From Solobacterium sp. (GTDB taxonomy: Bacteria > Bacillota_I > Bacilli_A > Erysipelotrichales > Erysipelotrichaceae), in NCBI GenBank assembly GCA_024693325.1, contig JAILLA010000016.1, forward strand, positions 27,760-91,759: a DNA stretch of 64,000 nucleotides, written 5' to 3'. Each line of letters starts with the position of its first letter. Positions within the stretch are counted from its first letter, which is position 1. This document shows, in pieces, positions 8,122-17,909 of the stretch. A program made the position numbers and the translations under genes. The notes beneath the pieces are model-generated. The model did no database searches, was not told where the DNA came from, and was given only the letters and a program-made list of their open reading frames with translations.

Positions 8122-10169
8122 GTAAAGAATTAACCATCACTGAGTTCTATAAAACAATTAATGAAGAGATCCAGATGGCCAGAGATACAGAAACATTTGG
8201 CTGGGAAGATCAAGACTTTTTCACTGCGGTGATACTTGATTATCTGGAAGAAGTCGGTGAAGTAGAGGATCCTATAATTTGTCCATTCCGGGGATATGGG
8301 TTGCAACTAAATGCTTACAGTATTTCAGAAGATTATGAGAATGTTGAGATTTATGTAAGTATCTATAAACCAGACGACTCAATTCAATCTGTTTCAAGAA
8401 CTGATATAGATGCTGCAATAAAGCGAGCTATTCAATTGTACCGGAAGGCAACAAATGATTTGTTTGAATCATTTGAAAAAGACAGTGACACATATGAATT
8501 TGCAATTTCACTACATAATCACTGTGATGACATCAAAAAGGTGAAGATTATTGCACTGACAAACGGCCTTGTCAAATCAATAGACTTAAAAAACCTTGAT
8601 CTATCTGGAGTTGAAATATCTTTCTCAGTATGGGATATGGATCGACTTTACAGATGTTTCATTTCTGGAAAGATGAGGGAAACAATTGAAATTGACTTTC
8701 TTAAGGAATATAACATTTCAATACCATGTATAGAGAACAAAACATCTGATAAGTACAGTGTATACCTTGCTATTATAAGCGGTGAATTGCTGGCCTCCAT
8801 CTATGAGACCCATGGACCAAGATTGTTGGAAAGGAACGTACGATCATTTCTTCAGGTCAAAGGTGCAGTTAATAAAGGTATACGGGATACTCTACGTGAT
8901 GAACCGGATATGTTCCTTGCATATAATAACGGTATTTCAGTAACTGCTGAGGAAGTTGAAATTAGTAGAGATGAAAATGGTAAACCGTCAATTTGCAGAA
9001 TTCGTGACATGCAGATTGTAAATGGCGGTCAGACAACAGCCTCCATTTATAATGCTTGGAAAGATAAAAAAATCAATGCGGATTTATCTAAAGTTTTTGT
9101 ACAGATGAAATTATCAGTCATAGATAATATAGAAGATATGAATACAATAGTACCGAAAATATCTGCTTTTGCTAACACACAAAATAAGATACAAATGGCA
9201 GATTTCTCTGCTAATGACCCTTATCACCGGAAAATAGAAGAGCTTTCCAGGATTACATGGGCTCCGTCTATCAGTGGTTCTAAACCGATGAACTGGTTTT
9301 ATGAACGCGCTAGGGGTCAGTATGCGGACATGCTTTCAAAGGAAACAACAACTTTGCGCAGAAAAGAGTTCAAGAACACACATCCTCTATTTACAAAAAC
9401 AGATCTTGCGAAATATGAAAATTCCTGGGATCAATTACCATATCAGGTAAGTGAAGGAGCGCAAAAGAATTTCAAGAAATTTACTCTCAAACTGAAGGAT
9501 AGGGGTAATTTTATCCCGGATATTTCATATTATCAGCGTCTAATTGCAAAAGCTATTCTTTTCCGGCGTACTGAAAAATTGGTTCAGCTACAGCAATATG
9601 GTGGATATAGAGCCAATATTGTCACTTACACAATTGCTTACCTTTCCTATGTGACTGGCCAGAGAATTGACCTTGAAAGAATCTGGAAAGAGCAGGCAAC
9701 TACACCAGCTCTGGACGAGAATATTATCAGTATTTCCCGTTTTGTACATGATATTATAACTAACCCTCCAGGGGGTGCAAATGTCAGTGAGTGGTGTAAA
9801 AAAACAAAGTGTTGGGAAACTGTTAGAGATTATAAATATTGCATTACGGATGATCTTGAACAGCAACTGATAAATATGGCAAACCCGAAACAGGTAGTTT
9901 CAAATTCAGACCAGGCATCGAGATCTTCTCTTAATGAGGCGTCGGAAGAGGAAAGACTGCTTATTACCCGTGCCAGGGAGATACCGGCCAAAACATGGTA
10001 CGCCCTTTCCCGATGGGCAAAAGAAACAGATAATTTCCAAGGTTGGCAAAGGAGTATTGTATTCTCTGTGGGGCAGTTAATTGCAAGAGGAAAAACACCG
10101 TCATTCAAACAAGCAAATCAAGCTCTGATTGTATATGATGAAGCAATTAACAAAGGATTCAAATTATAA
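8118..10169 (+). CDS. AIPR family (abortive infection phage resistance) protein
   Basis: The 683-residue protein contains the AIPR domain core: FLQVKGAVNKGIRDTLRD near residue 240, FLAYNNGISVTAEEV, and IVNGGQTTASIYNAW near residue 300. AIPR proteins occur in abortive-infection and restriction-like systems, often beside a C5 methyltransferase, Vsr and Z1-type ATPases. The biochemical role is poorly known. GGAGG 7 bp upstream and the ATGA overlap with the methyltransferase show tight coupling. AIPR is not a standard DISARM component, so it marks this locus as composite. Confidence 0.8.
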   Translation: MSKELTITEFYKTINEEIQMARDTETFGWEDQDFFTAVILDYLEEVGEVEDPIICPFRGYGLQLNAYSISEDYENVEIYVSIYKPDDSIQSVSRTDIDAAIKRAIQLYRKATNDLFESFEKDSDTYEFAISLHNHCDDIKKVKIIALTNGLVKSIDLKNLDLSGVEISFSVWDMDRLYRCFISGKMRETIEIDFLKEYNISIPCIENKTSDKYSVYLAIISGELLASIYETHGPRLLERNVRSFLQVKGAVNKGIRDTLRDEPDMFLAYNNGISVTAEEVEISRDENGKPSICRIRDMQIVNGGQTTASIYNAWKDKKINADLSKVFVQMKLSVIDNIEDMNTIVPKISAFANTQNKIQMADFSANDPYHRKIEELSRITWAPSISGSKPMNWFYERARGQYADMLSKETTTLRRKEFKNTHPLFTKTDLAKYENSWDQLPYQVSEGAQKNFKKFTLKLKDRGNFIPDISYYQRLIAKAILFRRTEKLVQLQQYGGYRANIVTYTIAYLSYVTGQRIDLERIWKEQATTPALDENIISISRFVHDIITNPPGGANVSEWCKKTKCWETVRDYKYCITDDLEQQLINMANPKQVVSNSDQASRSSLNEASEEERLLITRAREIPAKTWYALSRWAKETDNFQGWQRSIVFSVGQLIARGKTPSFKQANQALIVYDEAINKGFKL

Positions 10170-10190
10170 TAACTGAAGGAATTGTACATT

Positions 10191-12785
10191 ATGAATTGGA
10201 ACGAATCATTGAAAAGTATTTTAGATCAACATACTCCGATTGATAATGTAACATTGAGTTTTGATAATGTTGAAACAAGAGTATCTCCTATCGTAAAAGC
10301 AAGTTTGGTTATGCTTGCTAAGCTGTCAACAGAAGGAAAAAACAATAATATATTCGTTTTCCCTGAAATTGCGAAAACCGGTTTTGAGTTTGTAATAGCA
10401 AAAACAGTGATGGATATTCTTGCTGGACGAATTGACTCAACATATGATCCTCATTCCTTTAAAAAAGGACAAAAACTGAGATATGAGGACTGCATAGTTG
10501 TGTTTGAAGAAGTGGCTGACCATGATAATGATGGCCTTGAAAGAATCTGGATTTCATTTTCAAATCCACATGCTAGAAGAGGTATACCAATCAAACTAGC
10601 TCCGTTTTTTCAAAAAGTTGATAGTAAAAAAATATCAACAGCAAAAGCATTTAACAAAACTTACAGCGCAAAACATAAAGAGCATGAAGCTAAAATTGAT
10701 GCACTTAATGCAAATTCACTCAAAACACTTAAGGATAACAAGACTCACCTGACAGATTCCATTGTTTATGTAACTAGGGTTCAGAGTACAAGGAACTATC
10801 TTCTGACAGCACTCTTAAATGGGAACAAGTTGTCAGATGTTCTTTATCTTGCTCAAATAGGCAATGATGGGATGCTCAATAATGTTTCATCTGGTCAAAT
10901 GACTGGCAATCCAGCAATCGCAATAGCTAGTGATCTGTACAAAGTGATAAATGCAATGTCAAACGGATTGAAAGTACACAGGATAATATTCGATGCATCA
11001 GTATCAAACAATCTTAATCAACAGCTTGATGCATTTGACCAGCTGATATCGGAAAAGATACCAATAACGTGCATTGCTGATACAGTGAATTCCATGGATA
11101 CCCGCCATCTTAAGGCGCGTAATTTTCTGGAATGGAGATGGAACAAACAGAGTATTACAGAAGACTTGTACGTGAACGAATTAAATGTTCCGGTCAAAAA
11201 ACGAATTATCAATTGTTCCCAACATCAGGTGAATTATCTAAACGTCGAGGACAAATTTATCAGCAATGCGTTAACTCTTCTTTATAGACAGAGGGAACAG
11301 ATACAAGGACAATCATCTAAATTGATGAATGTTTATGACAAACTGTTTTCAATGACAACGAACTTCATGCGTGCAATAGTACCTTTTACTATTACACAAA
11401 AGAGGCATTTTATTGATATTCTTGATGAATGCGAAGAAATAGTTAACGCCGAAAAGCGCTTTATTTCTTCTGAAATGTTTAAAGATCTATTAACAATCTC
11501 TGACTTGTTGAGGGGATTTGTTTCAAACAATCAAGCACTCCAAAAAGTAATTATGCTACAACAATTGTTGAATAGTAACAACTGGTCGCATGTTTGTATA
11601 GTTGTGCATGAATCCCAAGATAAGTTGGCAGCCATTAAATATTGGAATGACTGGAAAATGAGTACATGCATTAAAACGGAGATCACCATTGTTTACACAA
11701 AAGAGTATCAGAATAGTAAATCACTTCTATCAGATATAACCATCATTCCCAGCTGGTTCAGAAATGAAACTGTCAAAAGTATAATTTATCACTATGTTTC
11801 ATCGACCTATTATATGCTGCTTTACAAACAGGAAGAACGATGGAAAACCAAAGCGGTTAGTTTTTGGACAAATGTAACGCAGGATACAGACAATCATGTG
11901 ATTGCGGATACTGTTTTAGGAAAACAGGATAACGGTGTGAAAGAGGTTTTAAATCTTCCTGTATCGAATACAGCTGTTTTAGATGCTCCTGTAGAAGTAG
12001 AAGACGACCTGGAGCAAATGGAAAAGAGATTACTGGAGCGTCGATATAGAAGTTACAGTTCGTCTTCTTCTGATGGTCATACTGTTATCAATGCAATTCC
12101 TGTAAGTTTTGTTGGGGGATTGCTGGCTTTTTACAAAACAGGTCATAAGGTTATTACAGTGACAGATATCATTGAAAGAAAAGCTAAGGAAATGGTACTG
12201 AAAAACGCTGAAGATATATCGATTGGGGAGTTTATTGTTGTTAGGGAATCTGAAAAAGAAATAATACGTGAACTTGCAGACATTATACTCAAAAACGATG
12301 GAAATAATGAACTTCGAAGCTATTCGCAAAAATGGCGTGATTCTCTAAAAGTGGAGTTATTGTTCTCAAGTAATGATGAAATTGTAGAAAAAATATGTGC
12401 TGCTGGCTGTCGTAAAGAGAAAAGTACAATATTAAACTGGATCACTAATGATGAATTGATTTCTCCACAGTCTAAAGAAGATTTAATTTATATTGCCAAA
12501 GCCACAAATGATGATGTACTGCTGGAAAAAGCCGATCTGTATTTTAAGGCTTGTACAGAAGTGAGATCTGCACATAGAAAAGCAGGTCATCTGTTGTCAG
12601 AACGGCTGAGTCGTACTATTCATTTGAGGTTAGATGAGATGAATGAGCTAGATCCTTTCAATGTATGGGATCCAATTGAAGTCAAATTAGAAGATATTGG
12701 AACTGTAAAGATATTGAAAGTAATTGATATCGGCAGTCAAATTCTTGTTGAACAGATCAATACAAACCGTCTATTAAGTGAATAG
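10191..12785 (+). CDS. drmE: DrmE-like protein of class 2 DISARM
   Basis: The ATG at 10191 is preferred over an in-frame TTG at 10182; AAGGA lies 10 bp upstream. The 864-residue protein has no Walker or nuclease motif I can see. The N-terminal part, with VFPEIAKTGFEFV then YDPHSFKKGQKLRYEDC at residues 40-105, resembles my recollection of DrmE, the class 2 DISARM protein of unknown function. Size, position before drmA/drmB and co-occurrence with a C5 methyltransferase agree. A Ser-rich stretch (SYSSSSSDG) near residue 620 may be a linker. The assignment relies on context as much as on sequence; a profile search would settle it. Confidence 0.55.
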   Translation: MNWNESLKSILDQHTPIDNVTLSFDNVETRVSPIVKASLVMLAKLSTEGKNNNIFVFPEIAKTGFEFVIAKTVMDILAGRIDSTYDPHSFKKGQKLRYEDCIVVFEEVADHDNDGLERIWISFSNPHARRGIPIKLAPFFQKVDSKKISTAKAFNKTYSAKHKEHEAKIDALNANSLKTLKDNKTHLTDSIVYVTRVQSTRNYLLTALLNGNKLSDVLYLAQIGNDGMLNNVSSGQMTGNPAIAIASDLYKVINAMSNGLKVHRIIFDASVSNNLNQQLDAFDQLISEKIPITCIADTVNSMDTRHLKARNFLEWRWNKQSITEDLYVNELNVPVKKRIINCSQHQVNYLNVEDKFISNALTLLYRQREQIQGQSSKLMNVYDKLFSMTTNFMRAIVPFTITQKRHFIDILDECEEIVNAEKRFISSEMFKDLLTISDLLRGFVSNNQALQKVIMLQQLLNSNNWSHVCIVVHESQDKLAAIKYWNDWKMSTCIKTEITIVYTKEYQNSKSLLSDITIIPSWFRNETVKSIIYHYVSSTYYMLLYKQEERWKTKAVSFWTNVTQDTDNHVIADTVLGKQDNGVKEVLNLPVSNTAVLDAPVEVEDDLEQMEKRLLERRYRSYSSSSSDGHTVINAIPVSFVGGLLAFYKTGHKVITVTDIIERKAKEMVLKNAEDISIGEFIVVRESEKEIIRELADIILKNDGNNELRSYSQKWRDSLKVELLFSSNDEIVEKICAAGCRKEKSTILNWITNDELISPQSKEDLIYIAKATNDDVLLEKADLYFKACTEVRSAHRKAGHLLSERLSRTIHLRLDEMNELDPFNVWDPIEVKLEDIGTVKILKVIDIGSQILVEQINTNRLLSE

Positions 12786-12796
12786 GAGCGAATCAT

Positions 12797-14539
12797 ATGG
12801 CAAAGATGATACCTTCAGTTCTTTCTCCTGAAATCAAAAGTGCTGCAGAAAAACACATTTTTCAATGGTTTAAGGAGGATCCTTCAACCAAGGACTGGAT
12901 AGTCCTTCATTCTCTTGGTATTTCCAATCACAGAACTGTAATCCACGGTGAAACAGACTTCTTTGTCTTGGCTCCGTATATGGGACTATTTGCTTTGGAA
13001 GTCAAAGGAGGTAGGGTCAGTAGAAAGAACGGTATCTGGCAATACACTGACAGATACGGTAATACTACGAAAAAGGCAAGAGGACCATTCGAACAAGCCT
13101 GGGATGGAGTACATAGCATCACAGATGATATTAAAAAGAAGGTGGATAATTCGCATCGGAATCTGGAAAATGTCTTTTACGGAATCGGAGTAATGTTTCC
13201 AGATATTGAATACCAAGCCGTGGGCTGTGATGAAGAACAGTGGCAAGTATTTGATGTTAACGATGGATACCGCGTGGGAGACTATGTCAGGCGCTTGTTT
13301 GATGGGGCACAGAAAAGATGGGAGGAAACATTTCAGAACACTGTATCATTCGACAAGCTGCCGACTGAGAGCGATGTTCGATACATTGCAGATCTCTTAA
13401 GAGGAGATTTTGATAAAGCGGTAGCAATAAGTGCGAAGATCCGGGATTCTGAAGAAGAACTTGTCAGACTGACAGAGCAGCAGTACAGGTGTATTGACCA
13501 GATAAGTGACAATAAACGGAGTCTTATACTCGGAGGTGCTGGTACAGGTAAAACTCTTCTTGCAATTGAAGCTGCGAAAAATGCTGCTGCTGAAGGAAAA
13601 CGAACCGCTATGTTTTGTTTCAATCGGAATCTAGGGAGTTGGATAGAACAATATTTCAAGAAAATGCCTGTCTCAGTTCGACCACAGTATTATGGTACAT
13701 TCCATCAATATATGATGAAATCCATTAAGAACAATAGCAATAAATCTACAGATCACCTAGATGTCTACAGTAGTGAATTCTATCAAAACAAACTGCCGGT
13801 ACTAGCCAAAGAAGCAATACAAGAAATGCGAGATCGATTTGACCTAGTAATAATTGATGAAGCTCAAGATTTGGTGAAACCACAATATATTGATGTGCTT
13901 GATGTGTGTCTGCATGAGGGATTTGCTAGAGGACAATGGATTATGTTTGGTGATTTCTCGCGGCAAGCTATCTATAGCGGCTCAATGGATGGTACAAAAA
14001 TGATTGATCTATTGGAAGAAAAAACGGCTTTCGCAAGATTCAGGTTAACAATCAATTGCAGAAACACCAAACATATTTGTGATGAAATTACAACTATCAC
14101 AGGATTTGAACCACCGAAGGAAATATGGTCAAAAATCGAAGGTATTCCTGTTGAGTATTATGTGTATTCCAGCAGAGAGGAAGAGCAGACGAAATTAAAA
14201 AGCGTTATCTCAATGTTGATAGAAAATCATATTTCTCCCGCAAGGATTACTATACTGTCACCATTAAAGCGTGACTTATCAATTGTAGACACGGTTTCAG
14301 ATTATAAAATTATCAATTATTCACCAACCAATACTCGCAATCTATCGTTCAGTACTATACAGGGATTCAAGGGATTGGAAAATATGGTAATTATTCTGGT
14401 TGATATTGATACAATTTCTGATACAAATCTGATGTATGTTGCCTTAAGCAGAGCGAGGTCAGGATTGTATGTGATTGAATCGAAAAATGCAAGAGAAGAA
14501 TATGTGAAACTTATGATGGGGAGGATAGAAAATGGATAA
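12797..14539 (+). CDS. NERD-domain SF1-type helicase/ATPase
   Basis: This 580-residue protein joins an N-terminal NERD nuclease-like domain (HGETDFFVLAPYMGLFALEVKGG, with the acidic/E-x-K signature at residues 50-75) to a superfamily I ATPase. Walker A is GGAGTGKTLLA near residue 246, Walker B is LVIIDEAQDL near 352, and the C-terminal motifs are STIQGFKGLENMVI and YVALSRARSGLYVI. It probably couples DNA unwinding to cleavage. It begins 11 bp after the DrmE-like gene with AGGAG upstream and overlaps drmA by 8 bp. It is not a canonical DISARM gene and may stand in for the missing phospholipase-D nuclease DrmC. Confidence 0.8.
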   Translation: MAKMIPSVLSPEIKSAAEKHIFQWFKEDPSTKDWIVLHSLGISNHRTVIHGETDFFVLAPYMGLFALEVKGGRVSRKNGIWQYTDRYGNTTKKARGPFEQAWDGVHSITDDIKKKVDNSHRNLENVFYGIGVMFPDIEYQAVGCDEEQWQVFDVNDGYRVGDYVRRLFDGAQKRWEETFQNTVSFDKLPTESDVRYIADLLRGDFDKAVAISAKIRDSEEELVRLTEQQYRCIDQISDNKRSLILGGAGTGKTLLAIEAAKNAAAEGKRTAMFCFNRNLGSWIEQYFKKMPVSVRPQYYGTFHQYMMKSIKNNSNKSTDHLDVYSSEFYQNKLPVLAKEAIQEMRDRFDLVIIDEAQDLVKPQYIDVLDVCLHEGFARGQWIMFGDFSRQAIYSGSMDGTKMIDLLEEKTAFARFRLTINCRNTKHICDEITTITGFEPPKEIWSKIEGIPVEYYVYSSREEEQTKLKSVISMLIENHISPARITILSPLKRDLSIVDTVSDYKIINYSPTNTRNLSFSTIQGFKGLENMVIILVDIDTISDTNLMYVALSRARSGLYVIESKNAREEYVKLMMGRIENG

Positions 14540-17500
14540 TAGAAGAGAACAGATTATAGATATCATCAAAAGGGAATTCATTGGTCCGGATCCTCTTCGT
14601 ATAGCTGGATTAATTCAGGAAAACGGGGAGGAGATACTATCCTCAGACCCCCCAACAATTAGATACGCTGCAGGGATTTTGTTTCCACAGAATGTCAAAG
14701 TAGATCAGGTAGAAAGTGATACTGAGGTAGAAAGTATTGGACTGGATCAGCAATCTAAAGATACCGTGACAGATGAACCTGGAGGTGGAGTTGGGGAATT
14801 CCTTCAAGAGGCAGAAGAACTGATTAATCTTTCCAACGCATACCAACAATCAGCAATCAGCATGACAGTAGCTGTTTGCGAAGGAGATCATATTTTTGTT
14901 AATGTACGTGCTGGGGCATATACAACCGTTAGTGAAAAAGATGCTACTACAGGTAAAGAAAAAAGAAAGTATTACAGATCTCAGATAACTTGGGACAATA
15001 CAGATTTTCCAATTCAAATATCTGAAACCGGGAGAATTGAGCCGCAGATTATTACATGTAACACACAAAAAACTGCTCTGAAATTTCATACGACATTCAG
15101 ATATAAAAAGGATTCTAAACTTGTTTATACATTTACTTTGGAGAATTCCAAGATGAATAAGGCAAGTCGTGTCAAGGATGATGATTGTTATTTCCAAGTA
15201 GAGTTTTCTCTGATTTCTCAACTTGGATTCCAATCGATGCCAAATGACACACGGTTGAACATAAATGATGAAGACTATTTGTCTAATCAGATGCTGTACA
15301 GAAATGTTAAAAAATATGCAGTGGGGCATGGCTGTGCAGCGGAATGGACTGAAATTGAAGGGAAAGTTAATTTGATCAATACGGCTGTTTTTCCTTCATA
15401 TGAGATGAAACCAATCGTTCCAAATGTAATAGACAAAGTTTCTCTGGAAATGTATAGATTGTCTGATGCAGGTAGAAAAGAAGATATTCTCTTGGAATTG
15501 AGAACCTTATGTATGAAATACGAAGAATGGATTATTGATCTGTCGACTCGTGTAAATACTATAGCGGATCACGGTACAGCATTGCGTCATATAGAAAACT
15601 GTCGTTTCTGTTTACGTAGAATGGAAGATGGTATAGACCTACTTGAAAGAGATGATTTGGTTTTACTTGCTTTTCAGCTGATGAACAGGGCAATGCTTTT
15701 GCAACAACTTCATTATGGACTTCCTTTACAAAAGTGGGAATCTGAAAAGGGACAGCTAGTTCTGCAGAATGCTATCAAAGTTTTCCCTAGTATTCATGAT
15801 AAAGAAACCTGGGGAGAGAATAAGAACCGACTGGGAAGATGGAGGCCGTTCCAACTGGCGTTCGTTTTGATGAACTTGAAATCAATGTATGACAGAACTT
15901 GCAATGAAAGGTCTATCGTTGATTTGATTTGGTTCCCAACTGGAGGTGGAAAAACAGAAGCATATCTAGGTTTATCCGCGTACACCATCTTCATCAGAAG
16001 ACTGATGAACAGAGATGATTCTGGAACAACAATTTTGATGAGATATACTCTCAGATTGCTGACATCTCAGCAATATGAAAGAGCATCCTCGCTAATCTGC
16101 GCATGCGAACTGATTCGGCAAGAGATGAAAGATAAACTCGGAGTGGCAAGAATATCGATTGGTCTCTGGGTTGGTAGTGCAACTACACCTAATAGTATGA
16201 CCGATGCAGTCAGAAATTATGAAAAATTGTATAGAGGTGAAACTGCTGAGCACAATCCTTTTATCGTTATGAAGTGCCCATGGTGCGGAGCTGAAATGGG
16301 TTTGGTGCAAAATGGAAAAACAAAAGATACACCAGGATATAAAAAAATAATAAGCAAAGGATCAAAACGACTTGTACTACAGTGTAGAAATAGCCTGAAC
16401 AACTGTGCTTTCTCAAAAACGGATAACACACTTCCTTTGTATATAGTTGATGATGATATTTACAGTAACACACCTACGCTTCTGCTTGGAACGGTCGATA
16501 AATTCGCATCTCTTCCGTACAGACCGGAAGCACAAACAATTTTTGGTATTCATGACGGAAAAAGAGTAACATCACCTGATCTGATCATCCAAGATGAACT
16601 TCATTTGATTTCAGGCCCGTTAGGTTCAATGGTCGGGCACTATGAAACCATGATTTATGAACTCTGCTCATACGAAACCGTTAAAGGAAAGATACAACCT
16701 AAGATAATTGCATCAACTGCAACTATAAGCAGAGCTGCAGAACAATGCAATGCCCTATACGGATGTGGAAAGAATAAGGTCAGACAGTTCCCACCAGCAG
16801 GATTGGATGCCGGTGATTCCTTCTTTGCCGTGGAAGACAAGAAAGCTCCTGGAAGAAAGTATGTTGGTATATTGGCTTCAGGTGCGTCCTCAATGGCAAC
16901 AACAGCAATCAGATTATATGCAACTCTACTTTATGCAGGTAAAGCAATCAAAGTAGGTAAAGAAGCAGATCGAGACCCATACTGGACAAATGTCGGTTAT
17001 TTCAACAGTATCCGTGAACTAGGGCAATTGGAAACCTGGATACCTGCGGATATTAATGAATACCTGCATGTTATTTACAAAAGAAGATATGAAGATAAAG
17101 AAGAAGGGTACATTAAAAATAGAAGATATCTAAATGCATACAAAGAATTGACCAGCCGAATAAGCAGCAATTTGATTCCTGCTACTTTGCAGGAACTAGG
17201 AGAAAGATATCCGTCAAACAACCCGAAAGAGCATCCGCTGGATATCTGTCTAGCAACTAATATGATTTCTGTTGGGGTCGATGTACCAAGATTAGGACTG
17301 ATGACAGTAGACGGACAACCAAAAACTACATCTGAATACATCCAAGCAACAAGTCGTGTCGGGAGAAGAGCTGATGCCCCTGGACTCGTACTTACACTGT
17401 ATAACCCGGGAAAACCGAGGGATAAATCACATTATGAGCAGTTTGTTTCATATCATTCAAGAATCTACTGTAATGTTGAACCAACTAGTGTTACACCATT

Positions 17501-17906
17501 CTCTGCTCCATTGAGAGATCGTGCTCTGCATGCATTGGTAATTGGCATAATACGTCAAGAAGGAGACAAATATGTAAATGCTAATCCTCCTTCAATACCT
17601 GACGAGGAAACAAGAAAAAGGGTAAAGGCAATCATATGTGATAGAGTCGCGAAAATTGATTGTGATGAACTTGAAGACACCATGAGACAGATTGATGATA
17701 TATTTGATAACTGGTCTCTTTGGGAACCTGAAAAATACCACGATTATAAAGCCGGTGATGAGCTTCCGTTAATATTTCCAGCTGGAACTCGTCGTAACGA
17801 GTTGTGGGGCGAATCACGTGGATATCCTACACCGACATCAATGAGAAGTGTTGATGCATCGTGCGAGGCAAAAGTAATAGAAAATGGATATAGTGTGGAG
17901 GATTAA
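14532..17906 (+). CDS. drmA: DISARM helicase DrmA
   Basis: The 1124-residue protein is an SF2-type helicase with Walker A FPTGGGKTEAYLGL near residue 468, a DEAH-like box DELHLISGPLG near 687, a CPWCGAEM/CRNSLNNC zinc-binding pair between them, and the C-terminal motif EYIQATSRVGRR followed by PGLVLTLYNPGKPRD and SVTPFSAPLRDRALHAL. This last region is typical of DrmA. In DISARM, DrmA with DrmB binds and probably translocates on incoming phage DNA with free 5' ends. The start codon has GGGGAGG 7 bp upstream and overlaps the NERD gene; drmB follows after 3 bp. Confidence 0.85.
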   Translation: MDNRREQIIDIIKREFIGPDPLRIAGLIQENGEEILSSDPPTIRYAAGILFPQNVKVDQVESDTEVESIGLDQQSKDTVTDEPGGGVGEFLQEAEELINLSNAYQQSAISMTVAVCEGDHIFVNVRAGAYTTVSEKDATTGKEKRKYYRSQITWDNTDFPIQISETGRIEPQIITCNTQKTALKFHTTFRYKKDSKLVYTFTLENSKMNKASRVKDDDCYFQVEFSLISQLGFQSMPNDTRLNINDEDYLSNQMLYRNVKKYAVGHGCAAEWTEIEGKVNLINTAVFPSYEMKPIVPNVIDKVSLEMYRLSDAGRKEDILLELRTLCMKYEEWIIDLSTRVNTIADHGTALRHIENCRFCLRRMEDGIDLLERDDLVLLAFQLMNRAMLLQQLHYGLPLQKWESEKGQLVLQNAIKVFPSIHDKETWGENKNRLGRWRPFQLAFVLMNLKSMYDRTCNERSIVDLIWFPTGGGKTEAYLGLSAYTIFIRRLMNRDDSGTTILMRYTLRLLTSQQYERASSLICACELIRQEMKDKLGVARISIGLWVGSATTPNSMTDAVRNYEKLYRGETAEHNPFIVMKCPWCGAEMGLVQNGKTKDTPGYKKIISKGSKRLVLQCRNSLNNCAFSKTDNTLPLYIVDDDIYSNTPTLLLGTVDKFASLPYRPEAQTIFGIHDGKRVTSPDLIIQDELHLISGPLGSMVGHYETMIYELCSYETVKGKIQPKIIASTATISRAAEQCNALYGCGKNKVRQFPPAGLDAGDSFFAVEDKKAPGRKYVGILASGASSMATTAIRLYATLLYAGKAIKVGKEADRDPYWTNVGYFNSIRELGQLETWIPADINEYLHVIYKRRYEDKEEGYIKNRRYLNAYKELTSRISSNLIPATLQELGERYPSNNPKEHPLDICLATNMISVGVDVPRLGLMTVDGQPKTTSEYIQATSRVGRRADAPGLVLTLYNPGKPRDKSHYEQFVSYHSRIYCNVEPTSVTPFSAPLRDRALHALVIGIIRQEGDKYVNANPPSIPDEETRKRVKAIICDRVAKIDCDELEDTMRQIDDIFDNWSLWEPEKYHDYKAGDELPLIFPAGTRRNELWGESRGYPTPTSMRSVDASCEAKVIENGYSVED

Positions 17907-17909
17907 GCA

